Both the position numbers and the translations under genes were made by a program. Shown in pieces: positions 26,181-38,086 of a DNA stretch of 64,000 nt. The notes under the pieces are model-generated. The model saw only the letters and a program-made list of their open reading frames with translations, was not told the origin of the DNA and searched no databases. Each line of letters opens with the position of its first letter. The stretch's first letter is position 1. Origin of the DNA: Cytobacillus dafuensis (lineage in GTDB: Bacteria; Bacillota; Bacilli; Bacillales; Cytobacillaceae); the NCBI RefSeq assembly GCF_007995155.1, contig NZ_CP042593.1:4010001-4074000 (forward strand). Direction: 5' to 3'.

Positions 26181-26412
26181 TTGGCATAAGTTGATTTCCG
26201 CTGCAGGCACTCGCTTTCCGCGGGCGGTCCGGGAGCCTCCTCATCGCTATCGCTCCTGCGGGGTCTCCCGTGACACGCTTCTCCCGCAGGACATTGATTA
26301 ATCTTCCCCGAAAAATCACCGCACGATGGAAATGCGTAGCATTTTCGAGGATCGAGTGCCTTCCGCTCCAATCAACGACTAAATTGGGTTATCAACTTCC
26401 TATTTACACAAC
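26181..26412 (+). repeat. Dispersed repeat family A, copy A2 inside the suf operon
   Basis: It starts TTGGCATAAGTTGATTTCCG; part of the left terminal sequence is deleted relative to A5, and the remainder is collinear (GCGGGCGGTCCGGGAGCC, TCCTGCGGGG, TCTCCCGCAGGACATTGA, AATGCGTAGCATTTTCGAGG). It lies between sufU and sufB. Confidence 0.9.
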
Positions 26413-26424
26413 CATTTTAAAAAG

Positions 26425-29391
<2,967 letters not shown>

Positions 29392-29408
29392 AATGATCCC
29401 CCTAACAA

Positions 29409-30194
29409 TTACGCTTCTTGACCAACTGTTTCGTCTTCAATACCTAGCTCTTTCTTAATCCAGTCATAACCTTCTGACTCAAGACGCTGTGCAAGCTCAG
29501 GGCCGCCTGATTTTACAATACGTCCTTGCATCATAACATGTACAAAGTCAGGAGTGATGTAGTTTAGAAGACGTTGGTAGTGAGTGATGATTAAGCATCC
29601 AAAATCTTCACCACGCATTTCATTGATTCCTTTGGAAACAACCTTTAATGCATCGATATCAAGACCCGAATCGATTTCATCAAGAATCGCAATCTTAGGT
29701 TCAAGCATCATAAGCTGCAGAATTTCATTACGCTTTTTCTCTCCACCTGAGAATCCTTCATTTAAATAACGTTGTGCCATATCCTGATCCATCTCAAGGA
29801 AATCCATTTTGCTGTCCATTTTACGGATAAACTTCATTAATGAGATCTCATTGCCTTCCTCTTGGCGGCTATTGATCGCTGAACGTAAAAAGTCTGCATT
29901 TGTTACCCCGCTAATTTCACTTGGATATTGCATAGCTAGGAATAGACCTGCACGTGCACGCTCGTCAACTTCCATTTCCAGTACATCGTCACCATCAAGG
30001 GTAACGCTTCCTTTAGTTACTTCATATTTAGGATGACCCATAATTGAAGATGAAAGTGTTGATTTACCTGTACCGTTTGGTCCCATGATTGCATGGATTT
30101 CTCCACCTTTTATTTCTAGGTTAACACCTTTTAATATTTCTTTGCCTTCAATTTCAACATGAAGATCATTAATTGATAATTTTGAACCTGCCAT
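29409..30194 (-). CDS. sufC: Fe-S assembly ATPase SufC
   Basis: 261 residues from the ATG at 30194, with GGAGGG upstream (the open frame begins six codons earlier). Walker A GPNGTGKS (about 38-45), signature FSGGEKKR (about 149-156) and Walker B KIAILDEIDSGLD (about 168-180). A soluble ABC ATPase that drives structural changes in SufB-SufD. First gene of sufCDSUB. Confidence 0.96.
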   Translation of the reverse strand: MAGSKLSINDLHVEIEGKEILKGVNLEIKGGEIHAIMGPNGTGKSTLSSSIMGHPKYEVTKGSVTLDGDDVLEMEVDERARAGLFLAMQYPSEISGVTNADFLRSAINSRQEEGNEISLMKFIRKMDSKMDFLEMDQDMAQRYLNEGFSGGEKKRNEILQLMMLEPKIAILDEIDSGLDIDALKVVSKGINEMRGEDFGCLIITHYQRLLNYITPDFVHVMMQGRIVKSGGPELAQRLESEGYDWIKKELGIEDETVGQEA

Positions 30195-30277
30195 TACTAT
30201 ACCCTCCATCAATAAAAGAAGATTTTATCTTACGGCAGTTAGCCGCAACCCTCTATTCTCATTTTATTCTCATTACA

Positions 30278-30306
30278 ATCTTATAACAAATTAAAAGTGT
30301 TAGCAA
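30278..30306 (-). promoter_or_regulatory. Candidate sigma-A promoter of the suf operon
   Basis: On the minus strand TTGCTA (30301-30306), 17 bases, TAAGAT (30278-30283), about 85 bases before the sufC start. A close alternative -10, TATAAG, would have a 15-base spacer. Confidence 0.45.
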
Positions 30307-30465
30307 CTCTCTTTCACTTATTTAACAAGTCATTCGTAGTGGAAACTAGAGGTATATGTATTTATAGTTTTTTTTGATTATTAAACCCCATAAAATTCAC
30401 CTTATTTATTTTAACCTTGCCCATTAATATCATGTATGAAGAGGGAATTATCAAGAAACAGATAT

Positions 30466-30521
30466 TTTAAATACACACTTTACTTTAGTACGTTAATAAT
30501 CTTTAATTTTCTTATTAGTTG
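30466..30521 (+). repeat. Tail-only fragment of repeat D
   Basis: ACACTTTACTTTAGTACGTTAATAA.CTTTAA...CTTATTAG repeats the 3' part of D3 (63095-63146) with few changes, but the paired-hairpin half is missing. The tail can therefore occur alone. Confidence 0.7.
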
Positions 30522-30559
30522 AAAAAAAGGAGATCAGCACTTAGCTGAGTCCCCTTTTC
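30522..30559 (-). terminator. Terminator after the 67-residue gene
   Basis: On the minus strand AAAAGGGGACTCAGC pairs with GCTGATCTCCTTTT (two mismatches) and continues in T; it lies 25 bases after the stop at 30584. Confidence 0.7.
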
Positions 30560-30583
30560 TTCCTTATATTATAGGTTCATTTT

Positions 30584-30787
30584 TTATGAGTGAATTTTTC
30601 TCTCGAAATCAGCAACCATCTGCTTGCTTTTTATATAGTCTTCTTGACGCTTTTTTTCTACTTTCATTCTTACTTCGTGTTTTTGACTATACAATGCATA
30701 CCCAACACCATGGGATCCACGCATAGCTTTTTCCATATCGTGTGTGTAATTTAATTGCAGCTGGTTGATAAAAACCAATCCTTTCAT
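30584..30787 (-). CDS. Small basic protein of unknown function
   Basis: Up to 67 residues; ATG at 30787 without a strong ribosome site. A second ATG at codon 18 (MEKAMRGSHG) gives 50 residues. The C-terminal half is highly charged (KHEVRMKVEKKRQEDYIKSK) and would form one amphipathic helix. A good terminator follows at the right distance, which supports expression. No family recognised; it could be an RNA gene instead. Confidence 0.4.
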   Translation of the reverse strand: MKGLVFINQLQLNYTHDMEKAMRGSHGVGYALYSQKHEVRMKVEKKRQEDYIKSKQMVADFERKIHS

Positions 30788-31024
30788 CAGTTCGGATTTT
30801 TTTTTTACGTTAAGATTTTACACCGAACTGAAATGAATTACAAAGGTGAAAATAGGAAAAAAAACATCATAATAAGTGGATGAAAACTGATTAAAACGCT
30901 TACATCTTTATTATGCTTTAAATATTGTGAGAATTCGTAAGAAAGAAAGTATAAAAATTTTTTTAAGAAATAAATTGATGCAATAATTCCTGTATGGTAA
31001 GCGTTATTAAACAATGCCTAAAAT

Positions 31025-31053
31025 TTAAAAAAACTCGCCTATTGGCGAGTTTT
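31025..31053 (-). terminator. Terminator of the metNIQ operon
   Basis: AACTCGCC / GGCGAGTT with the loop TATT; the minus strand continues TTTTTT. It starts about eight bases after the metQ stop. Confidence 0.9.
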
Positions 31054-31060
31054 CATTAAA

Positions 31061-31906
31061 TTAGAATGCAGGAACAACTGCACCTTTATATTTATCAAGA
31101 ATAAAGTTTTTTATATCTTCAGAGTGTAGTACTTCTATTAAAGCTTTGATCTTTTCACTATTTTCATCACCTTTACGAACGGCAACAATATTAACGTAAG
31201 GTGACTCACTTCCTTCAATAGCAATTGAATCTTTTAATGGATTCAGACCCGCATCAATAGCATAGTTTGAGTTAATGACAACCGCATCGCCCTCATTGTT
31301 ATTATATATTTGCGGTAATAACGATGGCTCATATTCAGTATCAAATTTAATATTTTTTGGATTTTCAGCAATATCCTCTAAAGTTGCAGCTGATTTATCT
31401 ACACCTTCTTTTAACTTGATAAGACCTTCAGCTTCTAGAATTGCTAATACACGACCATGGTCAGCTACAGAGTTACTAATAATAATATGTGCCCCATCCG
31501 GTAATTCGCTTAAGCTTTTATATTTTTTAGAGTACACACCCATTGGCTCAATATGAATGGATCCTGCATTAACGAAATCATATCCATTTTCCTTGATTTG
31601 AAGTTCCAGATATGGAATATGTTGAAAAAAGTTTGCATCTAATTCTTTTGATTCTAACGCTTTGTTTGGAAGAACATAATCTTGAAATGGGATAATTTCT
31701 AAATCAATGCCTTTTTCTTTTAATAATGGTTTTGCTTCTTCAAGAATTTCAGCATGTGGCACATTGGAAGCACCAACTTTTAATGTTGTATCTTCTTTAC
31801 CTGAATCACTTGCACTGCCACCATTATTTTCCTCTTTTGTTCCGCATGCTGCAAGAACTAGTGCTACTGTAAAAGTTAATACGAATAATAGCCATTTCTT
31901 CTTCAT
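31061..31906 (-). CDS. metQ: Methionine ABC transporter, substrate-binding lipoprotein MetQ
   Basis: 281 residues with lipobox LAAC (Cys about 21) and the NlpA family fold: VGASNVPHAEILE, ELDANFFQHIPYLE, GVYSKKYKSLSELPDGAHIIISN. It binds methionine outside the membrane. It is the last gene of metN-metI-metQ, 14 bases behind metI, and is controlled by the SAM riboswitch upstream of metN. Confidence 0.94.
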   Translation of the reverse strand: MKKKWLLFVLTFTVALVLAACGTKEENNGGSASDSGKEDTTLKVGASNVPHAEILEEAKPLLKEKGIDLEIIPFQDYVLPNKALESKELDANFFQHIPYLELQIKENGYDFVNAGSIHIEPMGVYSKKYKSLSELPDGAHIIISNSVADHGRVLAILEAEGLIKLKEGVDKSAATLEDIAENPKNIKFDTEYEPSLLPQIYNNNEGDAVVINSNYAIDAGLNPLKDSIAIEGSESPYVNIVAVRKGDENSEKIKALIEVLHSEDIKNFILDKYKGAVVPAF

Positions 31907-31920
31907 CCCACTAACACTCC

Positions 31921-32589
31921 TTATCGTTTATCTAATTTATTTGTAATAAAATCGCCAATAAATTGAATAATAAATACAATAATAAGAATGATGATCGTCG
32001 CCATAAGAGTTACATCATTTCTAGTTCTTTGAAACCCTTCGAGATAGGCGAGATTCCCTAGGCCGCCTGCCCCAATCACACCAGCCATAGCTGTATAACC
32101 GACTAAAGCAATTGCTGTTACTGTAATCCCTGAAATAAGCGCAGGCATCGATTCAGGTAAAAGTACTTTAAAGATAATCGTACTTGTCTTTGCCCCCATT
32201 GATTTTGCCGCTTCAATTACACCTTTATCAATTTCCCTCAATCCGATTTCTACCATCCGTGCATAGAATGGCGCCGCCCCGATAATTAATGCAGGCAGAG
32301 CCGCATCTTCTCCTATCATTGTTCCTAGTAAGAACATCGTAAAAGGAATTAAAAGGACAATTAAGATTAAGAAGGGAATGGACCTAAAGATGTTAACAAA
32401 AGCACTTATTACTTTGTTAATGACGTTATTCTCCCAAATATTCCCTTTAGAAGTTAAAAACAATAATAATCCTAAAATGATGCCAAGAATAAATGTTGCA
32501 ATAACCGAAATGCTTGTCATATAAAGTGTTTCAGTTGTTGCTTCCCACATCTTTTCCCAATTAACATTTGGAAACCAGCTATTAATCAT
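31921..32589 (-). CDS. metI: Methionine ABC transporter, permease MetI
   Basis: 222 residues with five membrane segments and the EAA loop EAAKSMGAKTSTIIFKVLLP (about 142-161), which contacts the ATPase. Its start overlaps metN by eight bases. Confidence 0.95.
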   Translation of the reverse strand: MINSWFPNVNWEKMWEATTETLYMTSISVIATFILGIILGLLLFLTSKGNIWENNVINKVISAFVNIFRSIPFLILIVLLIPFTMFLLGTMIGEDAALPALIIGAAPFYARMVEIGLREIDKGVIEAAKSMGAKTSTIIFKVLLPESMPALISGITVTAIALVGYTAMAGVIGAGGLGNLAYLEGFQRTRNDVTLMATIIILIIVFIIQFIGDFITNKLDKR

Positions 32590-33607
32590 TCGAAATCACC
32601 TCCACGCCTACTTGCTTGGAATGGATGAAATCAATCGCCCTTGTAATCTCAGAATCATCACCATCTAAATGGATAAACAATGTTCCAAATGAACCAGTTT
32701 GTGTATGAGAAATATTCCCATGAAGAATATTTACTGTAATATTGAAATCCCGAATAAGATTGGTCATAAGCGGCTGTTCAACTGCTTCGCCGACAAAGCT
32801 CAATTGGACGATTTGACCATGTGGATAAGATTCAAGAATTTGTTGTATTGTTTCCTTCGTTTCCTCAGATTCTGTCACTTGATGGACGAAGCGCTTAGTA
32901 ATTTGTGCTTTAGGGTTTTTAAACACTTCCATTACTGGACCCATTTCAACAATCTTCCCGTTTTCCATTACCGCAACTCTATGACATATCTTGCGGATTA
33001 CATGCATCTCATGAGTAATAAGGACAATCGTTAACCCTAATCGTTTATTGATATCGACTAATAATTCAAGGATGGCATTCGTCGTTTCAGGGTCTAATGC
33101 CGATGTGGCTTCATCACATAATAATACTTTTGGATTGTTTGCCAATGCTCTTGCAATCCCGACTCTTTGTTTTTGACCTCCGCTTAGCTGCGACGGATAG
33201 GCATCCTCTCTTCCTTCGAGGCCAACAAGCTTTATTAATTCATCGACACGTTTTAATCTTTCCCCTTTCGGCACACCAGCAATTTCAAGGGGAAAGGCGA
33301 TATTCTCACGTACTGTCCGTGACCAAAGTAAATTAAAATGCTGGAAGATCATGCTTATTTCCTGGCGAGCTTTTCTTAAGCTTTTTCCCTTTATAAGTGA
33401 TACTTCATTATTAGCAACAACGACGTTCCCACTTGATGGGATTTCAAGTCCATTCAACATCCGAATTAATGTACTTTTTCCAGCCCCGCTATAGCCGATA
33501 ATTCCAAATATTTCACCTTCATTAATGTCTAAATTAACTTCATCGACTGCCTTTACTTGGCCCTGCTTAGAAGGAAAAATTTTCTGTACATTTTTGATTG
33601 AAATCAT
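32582..33607 (-). CDS. metN: Methionine ABC transporter, ATPase MetN
   Basis: 341 residues. Walker A GYSGAGKS (about 38-45), signature LSGGQKQR (about 140-147), Walker B VLLCDEATSALDPET (about 160-174) and a C-terminal NIL domain (about 265-341) that binds methionine and shuts the transporter when internal levels are high. First gene of the operon, about 95 bases after the SAM riboswitch. Confidence 0.95.
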   Translation of the reverse strand: MISIKNVQKIFPSKQGQVKAVDEVNLDINEGEIFGIIGYSGAGKSTLIRMLNGLEIPSSGNVVVANNEVSLIKGKSLRKARQEISMIFQHFNLLWSRTVRENIAFPLEIAGVPKGERLKRVDELIKLVGLEGREDAYPSQLSGGQKQRVGIARALANNPKVLLCDEATSALDPETTNAILELLVDINKRLGLTIVLITHEMHVIRKICHRVAVMENGKIVEMGPVMEVFKNPKAQITKRFVHQVTESEETKETIQQILESYPHGQIVQLSFVGEAVEQPLMTNLIRDFNITVNILHGNISHTQTGSFGTLFIHLDGDDSEITRAIDFIHSKQVGVEVISND

Positions 33608-33702
33608 TTATGCTTCACCCTCTTCATAACCCATTTTTCATGGTAATGAGAAATTAAACTTTACTTTTGTATTTTACCTTTAGAATATAAGTACTTATTC
33701 TT

Positions 33703-33867
33703 TAAAAAAGAAAATGCCCTTCTGACATGAGCAGAAAGGCATGGGTAATCATATCCTTTCTCTCATCTCCCAAAGCTATAAATAGCTTTGTGTGAATTGG
33801 CACCATTTCATTAAATGACGGTTGCCGGGTTTCATCGGGCACATCCCTCCACCTCTCTTGATAAGAG
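33703..33867 (-). promoter_or_regulatory. SAM-I riboswitch (S-box) controlling metNIQ
   Basis: On the minus strand the leader begins CTCTTATCAAGAGAGGTGGA, then GGGATGTGCCCGATGAAACC, CGGCAACC and GGTGCCAATTC: the conserved P1, P2 and P3 core of the S-box. A terminator follows: AATGCCTTTCTG pairs with CAGAAGGGCATT, then TTTCTTTTTT (33703-33745). SAM binding should favour the terminator and stop expression of the importer. Confidence 0.95.
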
Positions 33868-34003
33868 CATAGCATCTATATTCAATTAACACTGTACATT
33901 AATTAAGCATTTCTCATTTATGAATGATATCGTATCACGGATATGAAGAGGGGTCAACGGTAATTTTTTGGAATTTACATTCCTTTTATCACAAATTATC
34001 TAT

Positions 34004-35326
34004 CTATAACGATGTAGTTGTTATGAACGATACTGTACCAGTTGCGGCCTCAATTGCCTGTTCTAAATCTTCTATTAGATCATCGGCGTTTTCGATTCCA
34101 ATTGATAGTCGAACTAAGTCTTCTGAAACGCCAGCTGCTTTTAACCCTTCAGAATCTAATTGCTGATGTGTCGTGCTGGCAGGGTGAATTACTAAGCTTT
34201 TAGCATCCCCTACATTAGCCACATGCGCCCAAAGTTCAAGATTATTAATGAACTTTGCTCCCGCTTCTCTTCCACCTGCAATACCAAATACGACAACAGA
34301 TCCTGCTCCCTTTGGTAAATATTTATCTGCTAATGCTTTATCTGGATGATTATCACTTCCTGGATATAGGACCCAATTAACGGCTGGATGCGCTTCTAAA
34401 TATTCAACCACTTTCTTTGTATTGGCAATATGCTCTTTCATTCTTACATGCAGGGTTTCGAGACCAAGTGTGAATTGGAATGCATTTTGTGGACTTAATG
34501 CAGGCCCTAAATCTCTAAGAAGCTGAACTCTCGCTTTTATAATATAAGCAACAGGACCAAGCGCTTCACTGTAGACTAGATTATGATAGCTTGGATCAGG
34601 CTCTGTAAACCCAGGGAACTTAGGCGAATTCCAATTAAATTTCCCCCCGTCTACAATGATTCCTCCTAATGCTGTTCCATTTCCCAACAGCCATTTCGTA
34701 GCAGAATGAATCACTATATCTGCGCCATGTTCAATTGGTCTGCATAAATATGGCGTTGCAAAAGTATTATCAACAATCAATGGTACACCATTCTCATGTG
34801 CTATTTCTGCTACTTTTTCAATATCTAATACTTTAAGACTTGGATTTCCAATTGTTTCTGCAAAAACAGCTTTTGTTTTCTCATTAATCGCTTTTCGAAA
34901 GTTTTCAGGATTTTCTGGGTCAACAAATTTTACTTGGATGCCGTACTTAGGTAGTGTAACAGCAAAAAGATTATACGTCCCACCATAAAGATTTGATGCT
35001 GCAACAACTTCATCCCCAGCTTGAGCAATATTTAGAATGGCTAATGTAATAGCAGCCATACCACTGGCTACCGCTAATGCACCAACTCCACCCTCTAATA
35101 ATGCAACCCTTTCCTCAAATACAGTCACGGTTGGATTGTGAATACGAGTATAGATATAACCAGGCTCCTTCAATCCAAATAGATTGGCTGCATGCTCTGT
35201 GTTTTTAAATTGGTAAGCATTATTCTGGTAAATCGGAACAGCTCTTGCACCAGTTACAGGGTCTGGCTGCAGACCGCCATGTACGCCAAGTGTTTCTAAT
35301 CGATAGTTTTTTTGCTTCTCTGTCAT
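34004..35326 (-). CDS. metY: O-acetylhomoserine sulfhydrylase / aminocarboxypropyltransferase
   Basis: 440 residues from the ATG at 35326, with AAAGGAGA upstream. The open frame continues 68 codons upstream through the riboswitch, which is not coding. PLP-dependent Cys/Met metabolism enzyme; the lysine is in [16 protein letters not shown] (about 210) and [20 protein letters not shown] near the start is the family signature. It makes homocysteine directly from O-acetylhomoserine and sulfide. The gene has its own SAM riboswitch and promoter. Confidence 0.93.
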   Translation of the reverse strand: MTEKQKNYRLETLGVHGGLQPDPVTGARAVPIYQNNAYQFKNTEHAANLFGLKEPGYIYTRIHNPTVTVFEERVALLEGGVGALAVASGMAAITLAILNIAQAGDEVVAASNLYGGTYNLFAVTLPKYGIQVKFVDPENPENFRKAINEKTKAVFAETIGNPSLKVLDIEKVAEIAHENGVPLIVDNTFATPYLCRPIEHGADIVIHSATKWLLGNGTALGGIIVDGGKFNWNSPKFPGFTEPDPSYHNLVYSEALGPVAYIIKARVQLLRDLGPALSPQNAFQFTLGLETLHVRMKEHIANTKKVVEYLEAHPAVNWVLYPGSDNHPDKALADKYLPKGAGSVVVFGIAGGREAGAKFINNLELWAHVANVGDAKSLVIHPASTTHQQLDSEGLKAAGVSEDLVRLSIGIENADDLIEDLEQAIEAATGTVSFITTTSL

Positions 35327-35401
35327 ATTTATCTCTCCTTTTCTTTTCGTGCATTGAATCATTTTTTTGCTTATGCTGCTTTTACTACTTAAAAGAAGAG
35401 T

Positions 35402-35546
35402 TGAAAAAACCCTCTTCACAAGAAGAGGGTTGGTATCATCTCTTCTTATCTTCCAGAGCATGAATGCTCTGCTGGAATTAGCACCGTGTAATGTACCGGT
35501 TGCCGGGCTTCGTAGGGCCAGTCCCTCCACCTCTCTTGATAAGAAT
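35402..35546 (-). promoter_or_regulatory. SAM-I riboswitch (S-box) controlling metY
   Basis: Minus strand: TTCTTATCAAGAGAGGTGGA, GGGACTGGCCCTACGAAGCC, CGGCAACCGG, GGTGCTAATTCC, the hairpin CAGAGCATTCATGCTCTG, then the terminator AACCCTCTTC/GAAGAGGGTT followed by TTTTT. All core elements of the S-box are present, with about 75 bases to the metY start. Confidence 0.95.
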
Positions 35547-35582
35547 ATTCAGTTTTACTTACTCACTTAAGTTATTAAAGAG

Positions 35583-35611
35583 ATACTAACATACGAACAA
35601 TAAGCAGTCAA
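35583..35611 (-). promoter_or_regulatory. Sigma-A promoter of metY
   Basis: TTGACT (35606-35611), 17 bases, TAGTAT (35583-35588) on the minus strand, about 37 bases before the 5' end of the riboswitch core. Confidence 0.8.
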
Positions 35612-35634
35612 TATTAATTTTGAAATTTCTGATA

Positions 35635-35738
35635 AAAAAGCACAAGCGCCTCATTCAACCTCATAAATAGCATATGCTCTCACTTTTAGTCGTGCGATGA
35701 ATATACTGTCGAAGCCTTTCTTATGGAGGTATACCTTT
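35635..35738 (+). repeat. Dispersed repeat family C, divergent copy C3
   Basis: AAAAAGCACAAGCGCC on the left and TTTTAGTCGTGCGATGAATA...CGAAGCC.TTCTTATGGAGGTA on the right align with the ends of C2; the CCCCCGAC core is deleted. Confidence 0.7.
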
Positions 35739-35754
35739 TTTAAAACCATATTTT

Positions 35755-36087
35755 CTAACGAACCTTACATAAGAAAAAGAGTGATTCTAAAAATAGTACT
35801 TTTCGAAATGTAGCTTTAACAGTGATTCCACTTCCAGTGATCGCATCTCTTAATTTCTCTTGTCCTGTTAATATCGAATAAATCCTTTCTTTTGGTCCTG
35901 TAATGATTGCATCATAGATTTGATCAGGATCGGGAAAGTGTACGGTAATTTCACCATCACGAAAGAGTAAGGGTATCTCTTCAATCTCAGACTTAATACA
36001 GATTGAAAAAGCATTGCCCCTTAGCAATTGATTTATATGTCCATTTGATTTTACCTCTTCTATAAATGCCGTTGCTAATTCAACCAT
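35755..36087 (-). CDS. yusD: SCP2-like sterol-carrier-domain protein (YusD-like)
   Basis: 110 residues. The pattern IPLLFRDGEITVHFPDPDQIYDAIITGPKE and SGSGI-like ITGSGITVKATFRK resembles SCP2 sterol-transfer domains, which hold hydrophobic ligands. Its place upstream of yusE-yusF-gcvH-yusI-fad genes matches yusD of B. subtilis; an MFS gene intervenes here. A lipid-related role is inferred only from fold and context. Confidence 0.65.
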   Translation of the reverse strand: MVELATAFIEEVKSNGHINQLLRGNAFSICIKSEIEEIPLLFRDGEITVHFPDPDQIYDAIITGPKERIYSILTGQEKLRDAITGSGITVKATFRKVLFLESLFFLCKVR

Positions 36088-36202
36088 TTTTACACCTCAG
36101 TTTGTTACAAGCTTACTTTATTAGAAGTAATCAATATTCATATTCTATACTTCTACATCGAAGGAAATCACTCCTCCATTTTTCATTCGACAACCCCAGA
36201 GC

Positions 36203-36240
36203 AAAAAAAGACAATGCCTCGACGATTTTCAGCATTGTCC
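36203..36240 (-). terminator. Terminator after the MFS gene
   Basis: GACAATGC (36210-36217) pairs with GCATTGTC (36232-36239); the minus strand continues TTTTTTT. About 40 bases after the stop. Confidence 0.82.
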
Positions 36241-36277
36241 TTCATTTCCCAAGAAATATGTCATATTCCCATAAAAT

Positions 36278-37549
36278 TCAAAATGTTTTTGCTGCTGTTG
36301 CAGCCTTTTTTGTCTTATTATAGTTCCTAAAAACAATATAAAAATAACTAGAGCCGACTAAGTATAGTGCAGCAGTAATAGAAAACACAAGTGCATATCC
36401 CCAATAAGCTCCGTATTTAACTACAATTCCAGTTGATACAGGTCCCATAACTGCCCAGCCTAAATTAAAAACCATTTGATTAACCGAGTTGGCCAGCCCT
36501 TTCATAGAATCATCAACTTTAGACATCATAAGTGTTATTTGAATTGGATTACCAGCATTCATGAGTGCTTGTCGGAATAAAAACCCAAGTGCTGCAAGCC
36601 ATAAATTTTCTGTATAAGCGGTTAGGAGAAGAAAAGGAAGTGACGTTAATTGAAGAATGACTACCGCTTTAACCTCACCGACTTTACGCACAACCATTGG
36701 ACCAATAATCATAGCGACTGCTGTTGCAGCTTGCCCCATGGATATGATAAATCCTATCATAGAATTAGTTGCAGAAAAACGATCTGCAAAATATAAATTA
36801 AGATAAGGAATGACTAATCCAGCTCCAATCCCTATCATAAGCTGGGCAAATGCGAATAGAAGAATGACTTTGATATTTTTATTATTACTAAAAATCTTTA
36901 TTGGTGATTTTTTATTTATGTCTTGGTTCTTCTTCGCTTTTTTAGGCGGATCCTTAAATCGTATAACTGGTATTAACCCGATAAGAAAGATAATCCCCCC
37001 AATGAGAAGAGTAAATCGAATACTATTTAGTGTTGTTGTGAACATCGAAAAAATATCCGTGAAAATACCTCCGCTCAGGTTACCTATAACATTTGCCCCA
37101 GTCATGACTGCAAAATGGATACTAAATAAATGGACTCTTTGCTCCGGTTTTGAATTTTCTGCTAGCCAAGGTATTCCAGAAACTTGAACAAAAGCAATCG
37201 TCAATCCTGTAAAAAAGGCAAAGAGAAGCAAAAGGGATTGGGACTCGATAACACCTCTAAATAAAAGAACAAGTCCTGAAGCTGCTGTCCCAAACAGCAT
37301 TGCTTTTTTTCTCCCTATTCGATCACTTAAAATACCAGCGGGAATTAGGATTATTGCAGTTGCTAATGCTGTCATAGAGATCACTTGCCCATTTATCTTC
37401 TCAGAAAAGCCAAGCTCCCGAATATAAAAATTATAAATCACCATAAAGATTCCTAACCCAATTTGTGTAAAAATATTTGCAAAAATGGCTTGCTTAATAT
37501 TATGGTTATATCCGCGAATTTGAGTTGCCCATTCTTTATAAAATGCCAT
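36278..37549 (-). CDS. Major facilitator superfamily transporter
   Basis: 423 residues with about 12 hydrophobic segments split by a basic central loop (KDPPKKAKKNQDINKK, about 200-215). The A-like motif GILSDRIGRKKAMLFG (about 73-88) identifies an MFS carrier. Substrate not predictable; drug or sugar efflux are both possible. ATG with AAGGAGA upstream. It stands between yusD and yusE, where B. subtilis has no such gene, so it is an insertion or lineage-specific. Confidence 0.88.
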   Translation of the reverse strand: MAFYKEWATQIRGYNHNIKQAIFANIFTQIGLGIFMVIYNFYIRELGFSEKINGQVISMTALATAIILIPAGILSDRIGRKKAMLFGTAASGLVLLFRGVIESQSLLLLFAFFTGLTIAFVQVSGIPWLAENSKPEQRVHLFSIHFAVMTGANVIGNLSGGIFTDIFSMFTTTLNSIRFTLLIGGIIFLIGLIPVIRFKDPPKKAKKNQDINKKSPIKIFSNNKNIKVILLFAFAQLMIGIGAGLVIPYLNLYFADRFSATNSMIGFIISMGQAATAVAMIIGPMVVRKVGEVKAVVILQLTSLPFLLLTAYTENLWLAALGFLFRQALMNAGNPIQITLMMSKVDDSMKGLANSVNQMVFNLGWAVMGPVSTGIVVKYGAYWGYALVFSITAALYLVGSSYFYIVFRNYNKTKKAATAAKTF

Positions 37550-37736
37550 TGTTTTTCTCCTTGTAACTATTTCGCATCCCTAAATATAATAACTGCTTTT
37601 GGAAGCACTTGTAAATAAATAAGTAGAGAATTCTGAAAAAAAACCTTCACTTTTGGTCTTACAAAGCTTTCCTTATCTTGCCGCATTGTCGACACTACTG
37701 GTCCTTTATGTCAGGGTAGGCACTAAAGCTAGAAAA

Positions 37737-37768
37737 AATAAAAAATGCCAAGCGATTTCACCTGACAT
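37737..37768 (-). terminator. Weak terminator after yusE
   Basis: On the minus strand AATG.CAG...CTTG.CATT forms an interrupted stem and is followed by TTTTTATTTTTTC, just after the stop at 37773. Confidence 0.5.
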
Positions 37769-37772
37769 TTTT

Positions 37773-38081
37773 TTAGATGGTTTTTTTTATTTTTTCTAAT
37801 AAGTAGGGAACGGAATGAAAGGCATACATTTTTTCATCAAGCCTGCCTTCCTTAAAAATCAAAAGACAAGGGACACTTTCAACTTCCCATTGATCAGCGA
37901 TATCAGATATATAATTCAAATCCGACTTCCCTATCGACAAATCTGACATTAGTTCCTTAATGATCATTAACATTTTACCAGCTACCTGACAAGTACCGCA
38001 TAGAGGCGTGTAAAGGTAAAGTAAGCCAGTTTTTTTGTCGTTAATGAATGCTTCAATTTCTTCCCGAGACCATTCCTGCAA
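37773..38081 (-). CDS. yusE: Thioredoxin-like protein YusE
   Basis: 102 residues with a TTG start; AAAGGATG, placed across the yusF stop codon, is its ribosome site. YLYTPLCGTCQVAGKML (about 22-38) carries a CxxC redox centre and VESVPCLLIFKEG (about 67-79) the cis-proline loop (here VPC). A small thiol-disulfide protein with unknown partner. Translationally coupled to yusF. Confidence 0.88.
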   Translation of the reverse strand: MQEWSREEIEAFINDKKTGLLYLYTPLCGTCQVAGKMLMIIKELMSDLSIGKSDLNYISDIADQWEVESVPCLLIFKEGRLDEKMYAFHSVPYLLEKIKKTI

Positions 38082-38086
38082 TCATA

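Larger units (their letters stand above)
30195..30583. other. Intergenic region upstream of sufC
   Basis: It contains the suf promoter candidate (30278-30306), a fragment of repeat D (30466-30521) and the terminator of the small gene at 30584. The remainder (30310-30460) is AT-rich with nothing recognised. Confidence 0.5.

Noticed and set aside
26107..26371. Frames of 70 and 76 residues upstream of sufB, and similar ones at 51595 and 59152
   Set aside because: They are translations of repeat A, with stop codons and frames differing between copies.
35327..35530. 68-codon N-terminal extension of the metY frame
   Set aside because: It reads through the SAM riboswitch; the ATG at 35326 has a good ribosome site and the family start.
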